NCBI RefSeq assembly: GCF_023744375.2
Contig: NZ_CP146284.1
Coordinates: 1,798,001 to 1,862,000, forward strand
DNA length: 64,000 nucleotides
Source of the DNA: Parabacteroides sp. AD58
Lineage (GTDB): Bacteria; Bacteroidota; Bacteroidia; Bacteroidales; Tannerellaceae
Reading direction: 5' to 3'
The position numbers were made by a program, and so were the translations under genes. Positions 55,507 to 64,000 of this stretch are shown here, one piece after another; positions within the stretch are counted from its first letter, which is position 1, and each line of letters opens with the position of its first letter. Under the pieces are notes generated by a model. It made no database searches and had not been told where the DNA came from. It worked only from the letters and a program-made list of their open reading frames with translations.

Positions 55507-56370
55507 TCAAATCCGATTCAGGACTTTCTGAATCAGATCCGGCATTAAATCTTTATATTGCGTATTCATATTTCCACCCAGACGATCGGCTATAATACAA
55601 CAGACGGTCATAGCCCGATGTCCCATCAAGGATGCTAATCCAGACAAGGATGAGCTTTCCATCTCGAAATTAGTGATCTGGTACTTTTCCCAACAGAAAG
55701 ATTCGATCTTATGATTCAAATCCGGATCAGCCAGTCCCAGACGAACCCGGCGTCCTTGCGGACCATAGAAACCGTTGGCCGCGATTGTCACCCCATGAAT
55801 CATATCATCCTGGCAGATCTGTTCTATCAATGAAGTATCCGCCGAAACCACATAAGGTTTGATCCGATCCAGTTTCCAGTCCAGCTGACTTAATAAAGCC
55901 TGTTCAAAAGCCAGATCCCGTACTTTCTCATTTCCGGCATAGAAATACAATACACCGTCAAAGCCGATGGATTTGGCAGCAGCCACATACGAGCCTATCG
56001 GAGTAAATGGCTGCAAACCGCCACTCGTACCAATGCGCACCAGTGACAACTGGCGGAACTCCGGCTTTACAGTACGCGTCTTGAAATCCACATTAGCCAG
56101 AGCATCCAGTTCGGTCAGAACAATATCGATGTTATCCGTTCCGATGCCATGAGAGACAGCCGAAATTCTCTTTCCCCGATACGTTCCCGTAATCGTATGA
56201 AATTCCCGGCTCGACACTTCGCATTCTTTTGTATCAAAGAAAGAAGCGACCAGCGAAACACGCGCCGGATCACCTACCAGGATAACCCGGTCGGCCAGTT
56301 GTTCCGGCTTGACATGCAGATGAAAAACACTTCCATCTGCATTAATGACTAATTCGGATGACGCTATCAT
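55507..56370 (-). CDS. udp: Nucleoside phosphorylase (uridine phosphorylase type)
   Basis: Nucleoside-salvage enzyme of 287 residues. Conserved parts are [43 protein letters not shown] and [15 protein letters not shown], with the ribose-binding MESS motif. It resembles uridine phosphorylases more than purine enzymes. Its ATG overlaps the floA stop (ATGA), so translation is coupled to floA. Confidence 0.85.
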   Translation of the reverse strand: MIASSELVINADGSVFHLHVKPEQLADRVILVGDPARVSLVASFFDTKECEVSSREFHTITGTYRGKRISAVSHGIGTDNIDIVLTELDALANVDFKTRTVKPEFRQLSLVRIGTSGGLQPFTPIGSYVAAAKSIGFDGVLYFYAGNEKVRDLAFEQALLSQLDWKLDRIKPYVVSADTSLIEQICQDDMIHGVTIAANGFYGPQGRRVRLGLADPDLNHKIESFCWEKYQITNFEMESSSLSGLASLMGHRAMTVCCIIADRLGGNMNTQYKDLMPDLIQKVLNRI

Positions 56371-57383
56371 TCTTTCAAAGGTTTAGAGGATGAACCCGTT
56401 GAAGACGGCTTTGCAATTGCATCCCGCATGGAAGTATCGGCTTCGATATTCTTCATCCGGTAGTAATCCATTACGCCTAAATTACCTGAACGGAAGGCTT
56501 CTGCCATCGCTTTCGGTACTTCAGCTTCGGCCTCGATTACCTTGGCACGAGCTTCCTGTGCTTTCGCCTTCATTTCCTGTTCCAAAGCAACAGCCATCGC
56601 ACGACGTTCCTCGGCTTTGGCCTGCGCAATATTCTTATCGGCCTGTGCCTGATCCATCAACAGATAGGCTCCGATATTCTTACCTATGTCAATATCAGCA
56701 ATATCAATGGAAAGAATCTCAAAGGCAGTTCCGGCATCCAGACCTTTCCGCAACACTAACTTCGAAATGGAATCCGGATTTTCCAATACCGATTTATGGG
56801 ATTCGGAAGAACCGATTGACGAAACGATGCCTTCACCTACACGGGCCAGCACAGTCTCTTCGCCGGCACCACCCACCAACTGCTTGATATTCGCACGCAC
56901 CGTCACACGAGCTTTGGCAATCAGCTGAATACCATCCTTAGCCACAGCCGTTACCGGAGGCGTATTAATTACTTTCGGATTAACCGACATCTGTACGGCT
57001 TCAAATACATCTCGACCAGCAAGGTCAATGGCCGTTGCCATCTGAAAGGTCAGTTCGATATTGGCCTTCGAAGCCGAAACCAGGGCATGCACTACCTTTT
57101 CCACATGACCACCTGCCAAATAGTGTGCTTCCAGCTCATCACGGGTAAGCGTTTTCAATCCGGCTTTGTGAGCTTCAATCATCGCCTGGGTAATTACATA
57201 AGGCGGAACCTTACGGATTCGCATCAGGAACAGTTGGAGCAAAGAGATATTTACCCCTGATACTTTCGCCGAAATCCACAGCAGGAACGGCACATAGTAA
57301 AAGAAAATGATCAGCAGCAGAACGACCGCTCCTGCTACCACTAAAGGAAATGTTGTGTCCATCATCGTATATAATTTAAACAT
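56367..57383 (-). CDS. floA: Flotillin-like protein FloA
   Basis: Membrane scaffold protein of 338 residues of the UPF0365 family. An N-terminal hydrophobic hairpin ([22 protein letters not shown]) precedes an SPFH-like region ([21 protein letters not shown]) and a helical C-terminus rich in Ala and Glu ([19 protein letters not shown]). The start may be six or seven codons further in (57365 or 57362). FloA organises membrane microdomains. It forms an operon with nfeD upstream and udp downstream. Confidence 0.92.
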   Translation of the reverse strand: MFKLYTMMDTTFPLVVAGAVVLLLIIFFYYVPFLLWISAKVSGVNISLLQLFLMRIRKVPPYVITQAMIEAHKAGLKTLTRDELEAHYLAGGHVEKVVHALVSASKANIELTFQMATAIDLAGRDVFEAVQMSVNPKVINTPPVTAVAKDGIQLIAKARVTVRANIKQLVGGAGEETVLARVGEGIVSSIGSSESHKSVLENPDSISKLVLRKGLDAGTAFEILSIDIADIDIGKNIGAYLLMDQAQADKNIAQAKAEERRAMAVALEQEMKAKAQEARAKVIEAEAEVPKAMAEAFRSGNLGVMDYYRMKNIEADTSMRDAIAKPSSTGSSSKPLKE

Positions 57384-57393
57384 TTATAAGCTA

Positions 57394-57861
57394 TCATTTC
57401 CGTCGGACGATTACATGATAACCTTCCACACGGACAATCACTACAGGTGTCTTTTCGTCGATAAACTCGGTCTCCGACTTCGCTTCTACCGAAACCGTAC
57501 CAAACTGAGCTTTCCCAATCGGAGCCAGACGAGAAAGCGTAATGCCTTCATCGCCTTCCTTGATTCCCAGATCGCGACTGGATTCCAAACGCGAATCTAC
57601 ATCTGTATGCAAAGCCAATTTATTCAGTGAACGGGAACGCATCAGCCAGACAAAACCGATGACGAAAACGACGGCAGAAGCAATCAGCGTTACATTCCCG
57701 ACAAGCATCCCCATACTGTATGCCCAATACAAGCCTCCGGTAGCAAACAATACACCACCAATCCCGGCCAACGTCAATCCCGGCAAGAAAAATATCTCTG
57801 CCAGACCTAAGATAACGGCTGCCAGCATGACGAATGCTAAAATAATCAGTTGAGTGATCAT
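57394..57861 (-). CDS. nfeD: NfeD-like protein
   Basis: Short NfeD protein of 155 residues. Two to three membrane helices lie near the N-terminus (LIILAFVMLAAVILGLAEIF and LAGIGGVLFATGGLYWAY), followed by a C-terminal OB-fold-like domain (GITLSRLAPIGKAQFG and VRVEGYHVIVRRK). It lacks the protease domain of long NfeD. It lies 10 bases ahead of floA, its usual partner gene. Confidence 0.9.
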   Translation of the reverse strand: MITQLIILAFVMLAAVILGLAEIFFLPGLTLAGIGGVLFATGGLYWAYSMGMLVGNVTLIASAVVFVIGFVWLMRSRSLNKLALHTDVDSRLESSRDLGIKEGDEGITLSRLAPIGKAQFGTVSVEAKSETEFIDEKTPVVIVRVEGYHVIVRRK

Positions 57862-57904
57862 AGTTGTATCTATTTGTTACATATTCATATTATACGCCTG
57901 TTTT

Positions 57905-59332
57905 TTACTTCTTCAGATAACGGACTTCAGCATTCCGGGCCTGCTTTTCCAGTTCCTTTACTTGTGGAACAGCCGCCTCGAGCTTAGCTTCCAGATCCAA
58001 GATACGCGTCTTCAGCTGTTCCCGTTTCCCCGGATTCTTCGAATAATCCAGGCGCAGAGCATCCAGCTTTTTCTCATCCGAAGCAATCTGCTGCTTTAAA
58101 GATACAACTTTCTGATAAATTGACTTAGCTTCCGGAGATTTTATTTGATCCCATGTATAATAGATTCTGTTATCTTGTACGACAAAATCAAAATCTTTCT
58201 CAATTTCTTTCTTTCCATAAGGGATTTCCTGATGTGCCAGCTGGATCAGCTTGGAATAATCTTCACCGGCTACCCACGAATCGCGTATTGAGCGAACAGC
58301 CGCTCTGGAACGCTTTACTTCCACGTCTTCTGTTTCTACCCGATCGTGATTCTCATTCGGAATAAACAGATAGACACAGACCTGTCCTTCCGGCTGAAAA
58401 CGGTCTGAAACAAACCAGCCCAGTCCTTTTACTTCATCAAACACAATCATATAATCATTGTAGGGTGAATTAAAAGGCATGCCCAGCCGTTCGGGAGCCA
58501 AGTATGAGTCCGAATTCATGTTATAACGGGTCACAAACAAATCATAACCGCCCAACGCATCATTTCCCTGGGAAGCATAATAAAGAGTTACTCCGTCGGG
58601 AAGAACAAACGGATAGTTATCGTCGGCCGTGCTGTTGACATTCATCGGCAACTGTTTCTCGTCGCCCCACTGGTCCAGCAGACGAGACTGCGTATAGAGA
58701 CAATAATGATTTTCATCTGTCGGGTGCGCATAATACACCTTGTCACCTTTCTGGTTCATATAGACCGAAGATGAAACACCCGGTTTCTTGAAGAACGATT
58801 CGTAACTCATCAGCCGTCCGCTCTCTTCACTCAAGGTATAAGCCGAAAGGAAGTCATCCTTATCCACCACCACACTGTCAATAATCTGGATATTCTCTAC
58901 CTTATCCATCATGCGTTTCGCGTCCTGCAGGATATCCAGGCGCAATTCGGCAGATTCCGTCTCCCGTTTCTTTTTCTCCAGCCATTCGATATACTGTTCG
59001 TACATATCTACGGCATCCTCAAACCGGTAGGTTTTGAAATAGACTTCTCCCAAATAGCGATAGGCTTCTATTACCCGGCGTTTCACAGCGAAGGAGAGAG
59101 ACTTTTCGGCAGCTGCCAGATCACCCGTTTCATAGCAGCACACTCCATACCAGAGATTATATGACGAATTACTCGGGGATTGCTTGACCAGTTTCTCAAA
59201 AGCGGGTTTTGCTTCGGCGTATTGTCCTTCATTGTATAATTTCTTTGCCTGATCCAGACTCTGAGCCTGCAACTGACCGCAAACGACAGTCACGCCCAAA
59301 GTATAAAGCAGTTTTGTTACGAACGGTTTCAT
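57905..59332 (-). CDS. Periplasmic TPR/PD40 protein
   Basis: Exported protein of 475 residues. The ATG at 59332 gives a signal peptide (KPFVTKLLYTLGVTVVCG..LQAQ) with AAAGAG just upstream. TPR repeats (about 25-140) are followed by PD40 propeller-like repeats (GDKVYYAHPTD, GVTLYYASQGNDALGGYDLF, GLGWFVSDR) and a C-terminal coiled coil (KQQIASDEKKLDALRLD). The layout is like PorE-type proteins but without an OmpA domain. A role at the cell envelope is likely; nothing more specific can be read. Confidence 0.78.
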   Translation of the reverse strand: MKPFVTKLLYTLGVTVVCGQLQAQSLDQAKKLYNEGQYAEAKPAFEKLVKQSPSNSSYNLWYGVCCYETGDLAAAEKSLSFAVKRRVIEAYRYLGEVYFKTYRFEDAVDMYEQYIEWLEKKKRETESAELRLDILQDAKRMMDKVENIQIIDSVVVDKDDFLSAYTLSEESGRLMSYESFFKKPGVSSSVYMNQKGDKVYYAHPTDENHYCLYTQSRLLDQWGDEKQLPMNVNSTADDNYPFVLPDGVTLYYASQGNDALGGYDLFVTRYNMNSDSYLAPERLGMPFNSPYNDYMIVFDEVKGLGWFVSDRFQPEGQVCVYLFIPNENHDRVETEDVEVKRSRAAVRSIRDSWVAGEDYSKLIQLAHQEIPYGKKEIEKDFDFVVQDNRIYYTWDQIKSPEAKSIYQKVVSLKQQIASDEKKLDALRLDYSKNPGKREQLKTRILDLEAKLEAAVPQVKELEKQARNAEVRYLKK

Positions 59333-59367
59333 CTCTTTATTCTCTTTTTTATAATAGATTCCAGCTT

Positions 59368-59405
59368 CAAAGATAATCATAAAATTGTGTTTTATTCTAT
59401 CTTTG
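59368..59405. promoter_or_regulatory. Divergent -7 elements for the TPR/PD40 and ttcA genes
   Basis: TATCTTTG occurs on the minus strand at 59368-59375 and on the plus strand at 59398-59405, each 17-36 bases ahead of its gene. The two transcripts would overlap or start almost back to back. Confidence 0.5.
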
Positions 59406-59422
59406 TGCCGTTATTTGGAAAT

Positions 59423-60172
59423 ATGGCAAAACGAACAGAAGAAGAACAGCTCTTTCTGAAAGTGGAAGAGAAAATCAGAAAGGCAATCCGGGACTATCAG
59501 TTGATAGCCGAAGGAGATAAAATATTGATTGGCTTGTCGGGAGGAAAGGATTCATTGGCTCTGGTGGAATTCCTTGGACGACGTTCGCGTATCTTCCAGC
59601 CGAAGTTCTCGCTGGTAGTTGCACACATCGTCATGACGAACATTCCATACAGTTCCGACACCGACTATCTGCGCCGGATGGCCGCCCAGTATGATATTCC
59701 CTTCGTCCTGCATGAAACCAGTTTCGATGCCTCGACCGACAAACGGAAATCACCGTGCTTTCTTTGTTCATGGATGCGGCGCAAGGCTTTGTTTGAAATA
59801 GCCAAAGCCCACGGATGCAACAAGATTGCCTTAGGGCATCATCAGGATGATATTCTGGAAACCCTTTTGATGAACCTGATTCATCAGGGCGCTTTCGGAA
59901 CTATGCCGCCTAAACTGAAAATGAATAAGTTTGAGATGGAAATCATCCGTCCGCTCTGCCTGGTCAGCGAAAAAGAACTGACCGCCGTAGCAGCATGGCG
60001 CTCGTATCAGAAACAGATCAAGAACTGTCCCTACGAAACAGCTTCGAGCCGAAGTGAGATGAAAGACTTGCTCCGGCGCATGGAAGAAATCAATCCCGAA
60101 GCCCGGTATAGTTTGTGGGGAAGCATGACCAACATACAAACGGATTATTTACCTCAGAGAAATAAACAATAA
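59423..60172 (+). CDS. ttcA: tRNA 2-thiocytidine synthetase TtcA-family protein
   Basis: PP-loop ATPase of 249 residues that thiolates cytidine 32 of certain tRNAs. The start MAKRTEEEQ at 59423 follows the -7 element. The ATP-binding motif is IGLSGGKDSLAL, the cluster cysteines are in CFLCSWMRRK and a further Cys is in NCPYE. GHHQDDILETLLMN is the usual second motif. It is close to a DMT-like gene three bases downstream. Confidence 0.9.
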   Translation: MAKRTEEEQLFLKVEEKIRKAIRDYQLIAEGDKILIGLSGGKDSLALVEFLGRRSRIFQPKFSLVVAHIVMTNIPYSSDTDYLRRMAAQYDIPFVLHETSFDASTDKRKSPCFLCSWMRRKALFEIAKAHGCNKIALGHHQDDILETLLMNLIHQGAFGTMPPKLKMNKFEMEIIRPLCLVSEKELTAVAAWRSYQKQIKNCPYETASSRSEMKDLLRRMEEINPEARYSLWGSMTNIQTDYLPQRNKQ

Positions 60173-60174
60173 AT

Positions 60175-60552
60175 ATGAATTTCCAAGCATTACAAACCAT
60201 TGCGATGTTGATTATTTCCAACATCTTCATGACATGTGCCTGGTACGGGCATCTGAAAATGAAACAACAATTCAGCTGGTTCGAACACTTACCCCTGATA
60301 GGTGTTATCCTCTTCAGCTGGTTCTTAGCCTTCTTTGAATATTGCTTCCAGGTTCCAGCCAACCGTATCGGTTTCCGCGACAACGGAGGTCCGTTCAGTC
60401 TGATTCAACTGAAAGTCATTCAGGAAGTCATCACGTTGGTGGTATTCGTTGTATTCAGCACCATTGCCTTCAAAGGTGAGTCTTTTAAATGGAACCATGC
60501 CCTGGCTTTCGTATTCCTGGTAGCAGCCGTTTATCTGGTATTTAAGAAATAA
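60175..60552 (+). CDS. DMT-family (DUF486) membrane protein
   Basis: Inner-membrane protein of 125 residues with four helices (MLIISNIFMTCAWYGHL, LIGVILFSWFLAFFEYCF, VITLVVFVVFSTIAFK and LAFVFLVAAVYLVF). The motif FQVPANRIGF is diagnostic of DUF486. The function is unknown; transport by the drug/metabolite fold is inferred. It starts three bases after ttcA. Confidence 0.88.
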   Translation: MNFQALQTIAMLIISNIFMTCAWYGHLKMKQQFSWFEHLPLIGVILFSWFLAFFEYCFQVPANRIGFRDNGGPFSLIQLKVIQEVITLVVFVVFSTIAFKGESFKWNHALAFVFLVAAVYLVFKK

Positions 60553-60564
60553 ATTTTGACAACT

Positions 60565-60771
60565 ATGCGTAAATTACTGTGCCCGCAATGCAAGATCGCC
60601 GCCATGTACGTAAAGAATGAAGCAGGCGAACGCCGGCTGGTTTATGTCACTGCCGACGGACAGGTTATTCCCAAGAACCCGGATGAATCAACCGAAGGAT
60701 TTGACTTATCAGAAGTATTCTGCTTAGGATGTTCCTGGCATGGTTCTCCGAAACGGAAGACTAAACTATAA
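60565..60771 (+). CDS. Small zinc-ribbon protein
   Basis: Protein of 68 residues starting MRKLLCPQCKIAAMYV. Two cysteine pairs, CPQC near the start and CLGC near the end, form a probable zinc ribbon. I do not recognise a named family. It lies 12 bases after the DMT-family gene, at the end of the ttcA operon. Confidence 0.7.
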   Translation: MRKLLCPQCKIAAMYVKNEAGERRLVYVTADGQVIPKNPDESTEGFDLSEVFCLGCSWHGSPKRKTKL

Positions 60772-60819
60772 AATAGAAGTTTGAATCCTCTCATTTCAAA
60801 ATAAACGAAGATCGATTAT

Positions 60820-60857
60820 AAAACCTACGAGAATCATTTGCATTCCTCGTAGGTTTT
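60820..60857 (+). terminator. Terminator of the ttcA operon
   Basis: AAAACCTACGAG pairs with CTCGTAGGTTTT. The IS copy begins 10 bases downstream. Confidence 0.75.
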
Positions 60858-60867
60858 GTCTTAATAC

Positions 60868-60962
60868 GAAGGTGTGTCAAAAAGCACACCTTCTTTTTTA
60901 GCACAAAGCCCCGACTTTCACAAGCTGGGGCTTTGTTATTACCTAAAGATTTTGTATCTTTA
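60868..60962 (+). promoter_or_regulatory. IS copy 2 left end: hairpins and transposase promoter
   Basis: The terminator-like hairpin GAAGGTGTG/CACACCTTC plus TTTTTTA is followed by the AAAGCCCC/GGGGCTTT hairpin, TTTG at 60932-60935 and TATCTTTA at 60955-60962 (19 bases apart). Confidence 0.65.
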
Positions 60963-60981
60963 AGCATAAAGATTTACACAT

Positions 60982-62637
60982 ATGACAAAGATACATTTTC
61001 GTCCATACACTCCCAACCAAACGGTACTTTTTCCGCAAAGAATCGATGAAGATATTGCAGAAAACGATCCTGTACGCATGGTTGACGCTTTGGTTGAAAG
61101 CCTGAATCTTGAAGGTTTCAGGAAGTTATACAAAGAATACGGCCGTAGTCCTTACCATCCCAAGATGATGCTAAAGGTTATCTTGTATGCCTATATGAAC
61201 AATATATACTCCTGCCGGAAAATAGAAAAGCATCTTCGTCGTGATATCCATTACATATGGTTAGCCGGTTATGAGAAACCGGACTTCATTACTATCAACC
61301 GTTTCCGTAACCGGGTGAAGAAGGAAATTAACGAAGTGTTTACCCAAACCGTACTTCTGCTTTCATCCAAAGGTTTCATCAGTCTGAATGTGGAATATAT
61401 TGACGGAACAAAGATTGAGTCCAAGGCCAACAAATATACTTTTGTATGGCGGAAGAGCGTTGAGCGAAACCGTGAACGACTGATGAAGAAAATCAGTGTT
61501 TTGTTAAGCCAAATAGATGACGTCATCGCTCAGGAAAAAGCTTCGGAAAACAACGAGGAAATTGAGTTTTCCCCTTCCATGCTGACAGAAATGGCAGGAG
61601 AATTACGCAATGCCCTTGAACAGGCTTCAGAACCATCCACGAAAGAGCAGAAATCTGCACTGAGAAAGAAACGCAGGCAGCTGAAAGAACTGGAAGCACA
61701 TAGAGATAAGCTTCAGGAATACAATAACCATCTGGACAATCTTCAGGACCGCAACTCTTATTCCAAGACAGACAAAGAGGCCACCTTTATGAGAATGAAG
61801 GAGGATGCCATGCGCAACGGTCAGACAAAACCCGGATATAATCTTCAGATTGCTACGGAAAATCAATTCATTATCGATTATTCTCTTTTCCCGAATCCGA
61901 CTGACACCTTGACGATGATTCCCTTCCTGAAGTCCTTTGCCGACAGATACGGCCAGTTGGCTCATACGGTGGTTGCTGATTCCGGTTACGGATCAGAAGA
62001 GAATTACCACTTTATGTCGGAAAACGGGATGGAAGCATACGTCAAATACAATTATTTCCACATGGAGCAGCGGCCAAGATTTAAACCGAATCCTTTTAAA
62101 GCCGAAAACTTTTTCTACAATGAAGAACAGGATTACTGTGTCTGTCCAATGGGACAAAAGATGCAGAGGGCAGGCACCAGGCATACGAAAACCGAATCCG
62201 GATATGTAGTCGAATATGCCAGGTATAGGGCTGTCAGATGCGAAGGATGTCCGTTAAGATGTCTGTGTTTTAAAGCTAAAGGAAACAGGACGATAGAACT
62301 GAATCACCGACTCTGGATATACAAACAGAAAGCCCGGGAACTTCTCTGTTCCGAAGAAGGGCTGAAACACAGAGGGCAAAGGTGCATAGAACCGGAAGCT
62401 GTATTTGGACAGATAAAATTCAACATGAACTACAAGCGCTTCCGTCATTTTGGAAAGGACAAGGTTCTCATGGACTTTTCCTTCCTGGCCATCGCCTTCA
62501 ATATAAAAAAGATGTGTACCAAGATGAATAAAGAGGGTATAAATTGGCCAATTAAACACCTTTACGGCCTTATTACCGCTCATTTAAGCTATTGGGAACA
62601 AAATAATCGAGATTATCTTCAGAATATCGCTGCCTGA
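60982..62637 (+). CDS. IS1182-family transposase (copy 2)
   Basis: 551 residues, identical to the copy at 5346-7001 except for Leu instead of Phe in VL(F/L)SQIDD. The catalytic acidic residues and cysteine cluster are intact, so either copy could move both. Confidence 0.95.
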   Translation: MTKIHFRPYTPNQTVLFPQRIDEDIAENDPVRMVDALVESLNLEGFRKLYKEYGRSPYHPKMMLKVILYAYMNNIYSCRKIEKHLRRDIHYIWLAGYEKPDFITINRFRNRVKKEINEVFTQTVLLLSSKGFISLNVEYIDGTKIESKANKYTFVWRKSVERNRERLMKKISVLLSQIDDVIAQEKASENNEEIEFSPSMLTEMAGELRNALEQASEPSTKEQKSALRKKRRQLKELEAHRDKLQEYNNHLDNLQDRNSYSKTDKEATFMRMKEDAMRNGQTKPGYNLQIATENQFIIDYSLFPNPTDTLTMIPFLKSFADRYGQLAHTVVADSGYGSEENYHFMSENGMEAYVKYNYFHMEQRPRFKPNPFKAENFFYNEEQDYCVCPMGQKMQRAGTRHTKTESGYVVEYARYRAVRCEGCPLRCLCFKAKGNRTIELNHRLWIYKQKARELLCSEEGLKHRGQRCIEPEAVFGQIKFNMNYKRFRHFGKDKVLMDFSFLAIAFNIKKMCTKMNKEGINWPIKHLYGLITAHLSYWEQNNRDYLQNIAA

Positions 62638-62733
62638 AAAAGTTAACTACGCTCTTATCGTTGATAAAGAAAAGAGGGTGAATCGCGTATTACGACACAC
62701 CCTCGTTTTCATGAAAAGCCGGCGTATATTTAA

Positions 62734-64000
62734 TCAGACTGGCTTTATCTGCTTAATCTTTTGATATACATAGTAAAATGCAGGAACCAAGAACAAGTCG
62801 GCAAACAGCCAGGCTGTGGCATCGCCTAAACAAACCGCCGTATAACCCCAAACCGGAACAGCTAACAAACTGACTAATATACGGGCGATCATTTCTGCTA
62901 CACCTGAGAACATAGACAGTTTCGTGAATCCGGCGCCTTGGATGGAATAACGCAAAATACACAAAAGACCGACTAATGGGAAGAAGATGGCAGACACATG
63001 CAAGTAAAGCATGGCATCTTTCAGAATCTCTGTCTCACCCGGATCAACAAACAAGTACAAGACTTGCTTTGAAGCCAGCATCAATACGGTAAAGGTAAAC
63101 ACTGCATAGATCAGCATCATGCCCACACTCGACTTAATTCCTTGCCAGACACGCTCAGGCTTGCCGGCCCCATAGTTCTGCCCCACATAAGTCGCCATGG
63201 CAATACCTAAACTTTCATACGGACACATAAAGAACATCTTCACACGAGCCGCCGCCGTAAAGGCTGCCACGCAAGCTGTTCCCAACGCATTGTTCGCACT
63301 CTGCAACATGATACTTCCTATTGCCGTAATGGAGAACTGCAATCCCATCGGCACTCCGATTCCCAATAAATTCCCCGCCAGTCTCGGACGGAATTTCCGA
63401 TCATTCTTATCTCCCTGGATAATCTGGAAATGACGGTACATATAAAAATAACACAGAACAGCTGAAACACCTTGAGCTATCACCGTAGCAATACCTGCGC
63501 CCAATACGCCCCAGCCTAAGATCAGAATACAGAACAAATCCAACAAGACATTGAGTACGGTAGAGAATATCAGAAAATAAAAAGGCGTCTTACTGTCGCC
63601 CAAAGCCCGGATAATACTGGCCAGCAGATTATAAAAGAAGGTACACGGCACACCGATAAACGTCACCAGCAAATACAGGTAAGCATCTTCAAATATATTC
63701 TCAGGCGTCTGCATAATGCGCAGAATATTCGAACAGAAAAGACTGGTAATGACAGCAATGGATATAGACATGACAACAGCCAGCTGCAGACTGACAGCCA
63801 CATAACGGCGCATCGTCTCATAATCACGTGCACCGAACTTCTGTGCGACCGGAATACCGAAACCGCAACAACAGCCGTTACAGAAACCCAATATCAGAAA
63901 AACGACAGAAGTACTGGCTCCAACGGAGGCCAACGCATTAATACCTAAAAACTTTCCAACGATTGCCGCATCAATCAGAGAATAAGTCTGCTGTAATAAG
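62734..64000 (-). CDS. MATE-family multidrug efflux transporter (5' partial)
   Basis: Inner-membrane cation-coupled efflux protein. The frame is open to the window end, where it begins LLQQTYSLIDAAIVGKFLG, the usual first-helix motif, so only the extreme N-terminus is missing. Many helices follow, including the repeated MATE motif GIPVAQKFGARDYETMRRY and, in the second half, ATYVGQNYGAGKPERVWQG. The stop is 29 bases from the IS copy. Confidence 0.92.
   Translation of the reverse strand, partial: LLQQTYSLIDAAIVGKFLGINALASVGASTSVVFLILGFCNGCCCGFGIPVAQKFGARDYETMRRYVAVSLQLAVVMSISIAVITSLFCSNILRIMQTPENIFEDAYLYLLVTFIGVPCTFFYNLLASIIRALGDSKTPFYFLIFSTVLNVLLDLFCILILGWGVLGAGIATVIAQGVSAVLCYFYMYRHFQIIQGDKNDRKFRPRLAGNLLGIGVPMGLQFSITAIGSIMLQSANNALGTACVAAFTAAARVKMFFMCPYESLGIAMATYVGQNYGAGKPERVWQGIKSSVGMMLIYAVFTFTVLMLASKQVLYLFVDPGETEILKDAMLYLHVSAIFFPLVGLLCILRYSIQGAGFTKLSMFSGVAEMIARILVSLLAVPVWGYTAVCLGDATAWLFADLFLVPAFYYVYQKIKQIKPV

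Larger units (their letters stand above)
60868..62704 (+). mobile_element. IS1182-family insertion sequence, copy 2
   Basis: 1837 bp with the same ends as copy 1, inverted relative to it. It lies in the gap between two convergent genes, 10 bases beyond a terminator and 29 bases from the MATE stop, a harmless site. No target duplication is evident. Confidence 0.92.

Noticed and set aside
5279..62704. Composite transposon formed by the two IS copies
   Set aside because: The 54-kb interval contains essential housekeeping genes and tRNAs in normal chromosomal order, so mobilisation as a unit is unlikely.
1..64000. CRISPR array
   Set aside because: No regularly spaced identical repeats with unique spacers were seen; the only periodic arrays are the 22-bp tandem units without spacers.

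Overview
The window looks like the chromosome of a gut-type Bacteroidales bacterium; Parabacteroides is my best guess, but the sequence does not prove the genus. The evidence is a TonB-dependent receptor with a PepSY partner, arrays of surface lipoproteins with a Cys lipobox, GH92/GH106/DUF4038 carbohydrate enzymes, Bacteroidetes promoters (TTTG, about 20 bases, TAnnTTTG) and weak Shine-Dalgarno sites. Housekeeping genes (hpt, adk, obgE, pgeF, zapA, rny, ribH, recF, fthC, argB, floA, ttcA) have the lengths usual for this order.

Layout. Bases 1-5257: a receptor cut by the window start, a PepSY membrane protein and a three-haem cytochrome c peroxidase. 5279-7115: an IS1182-type insertion sequence; a nearly identical copy lies inverted at 60868-62704. 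7453-8891: a hipB/hipA toxin-antitoxin pair. 8988-19703 (minus): an outer-membrane barrel, five consecutive six-bladed propeller-like lipoproteins and a membrane-tethered TPR regulator. 19733-21061: a scar where the 3' end of a second TPR gene joins a truncated AAA-ATPase. 21250-22761: nnr. 23570-33719: a carbohydrate locus (esterase, GH106-like, acetyltransferase, DoxX, GH92, DUF4038 protein) that ends in a sixth propeller gene, closely matching one in the first cluster. 33720-36570: AT-rich decayed DNA with a dead GntR gene behind an intact palindromic operator, an SPFH remnant and a two-lobed aspartic-protease-like gene.

36801-43451 is a plus-strand housekeeping run from hpt to rny. Then come tRNA-Gly and tRNA-Tyr, ribH, a TPR membrane protein, recF and a DciA-like gene, followed by minus-strand fthC, an S41 protease, a dCMP deaminase and a Dcp-type M3 peptidase. 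tRNA-Gly(CCC), argB, a twin-ABC ATPase and a tyrosine recombinase follow. The nfeD-floA-udp operon, a TPR/PD40 protein, ttcA, two small genes, the second IS copy and a MATE transporter cut by the window end close the window.

The most unusual material is the propeller/barrel/TPR cluster with its recombined paralogues; a pair of four-unit 22-bp tandem repeats in two unrelated promoter regions; the operator that has outlived its regulator; and the single-chain two-lobed aspartic-protease-like protein. No sequence search could be run, so family names rest on motifs and gene order read by eye.
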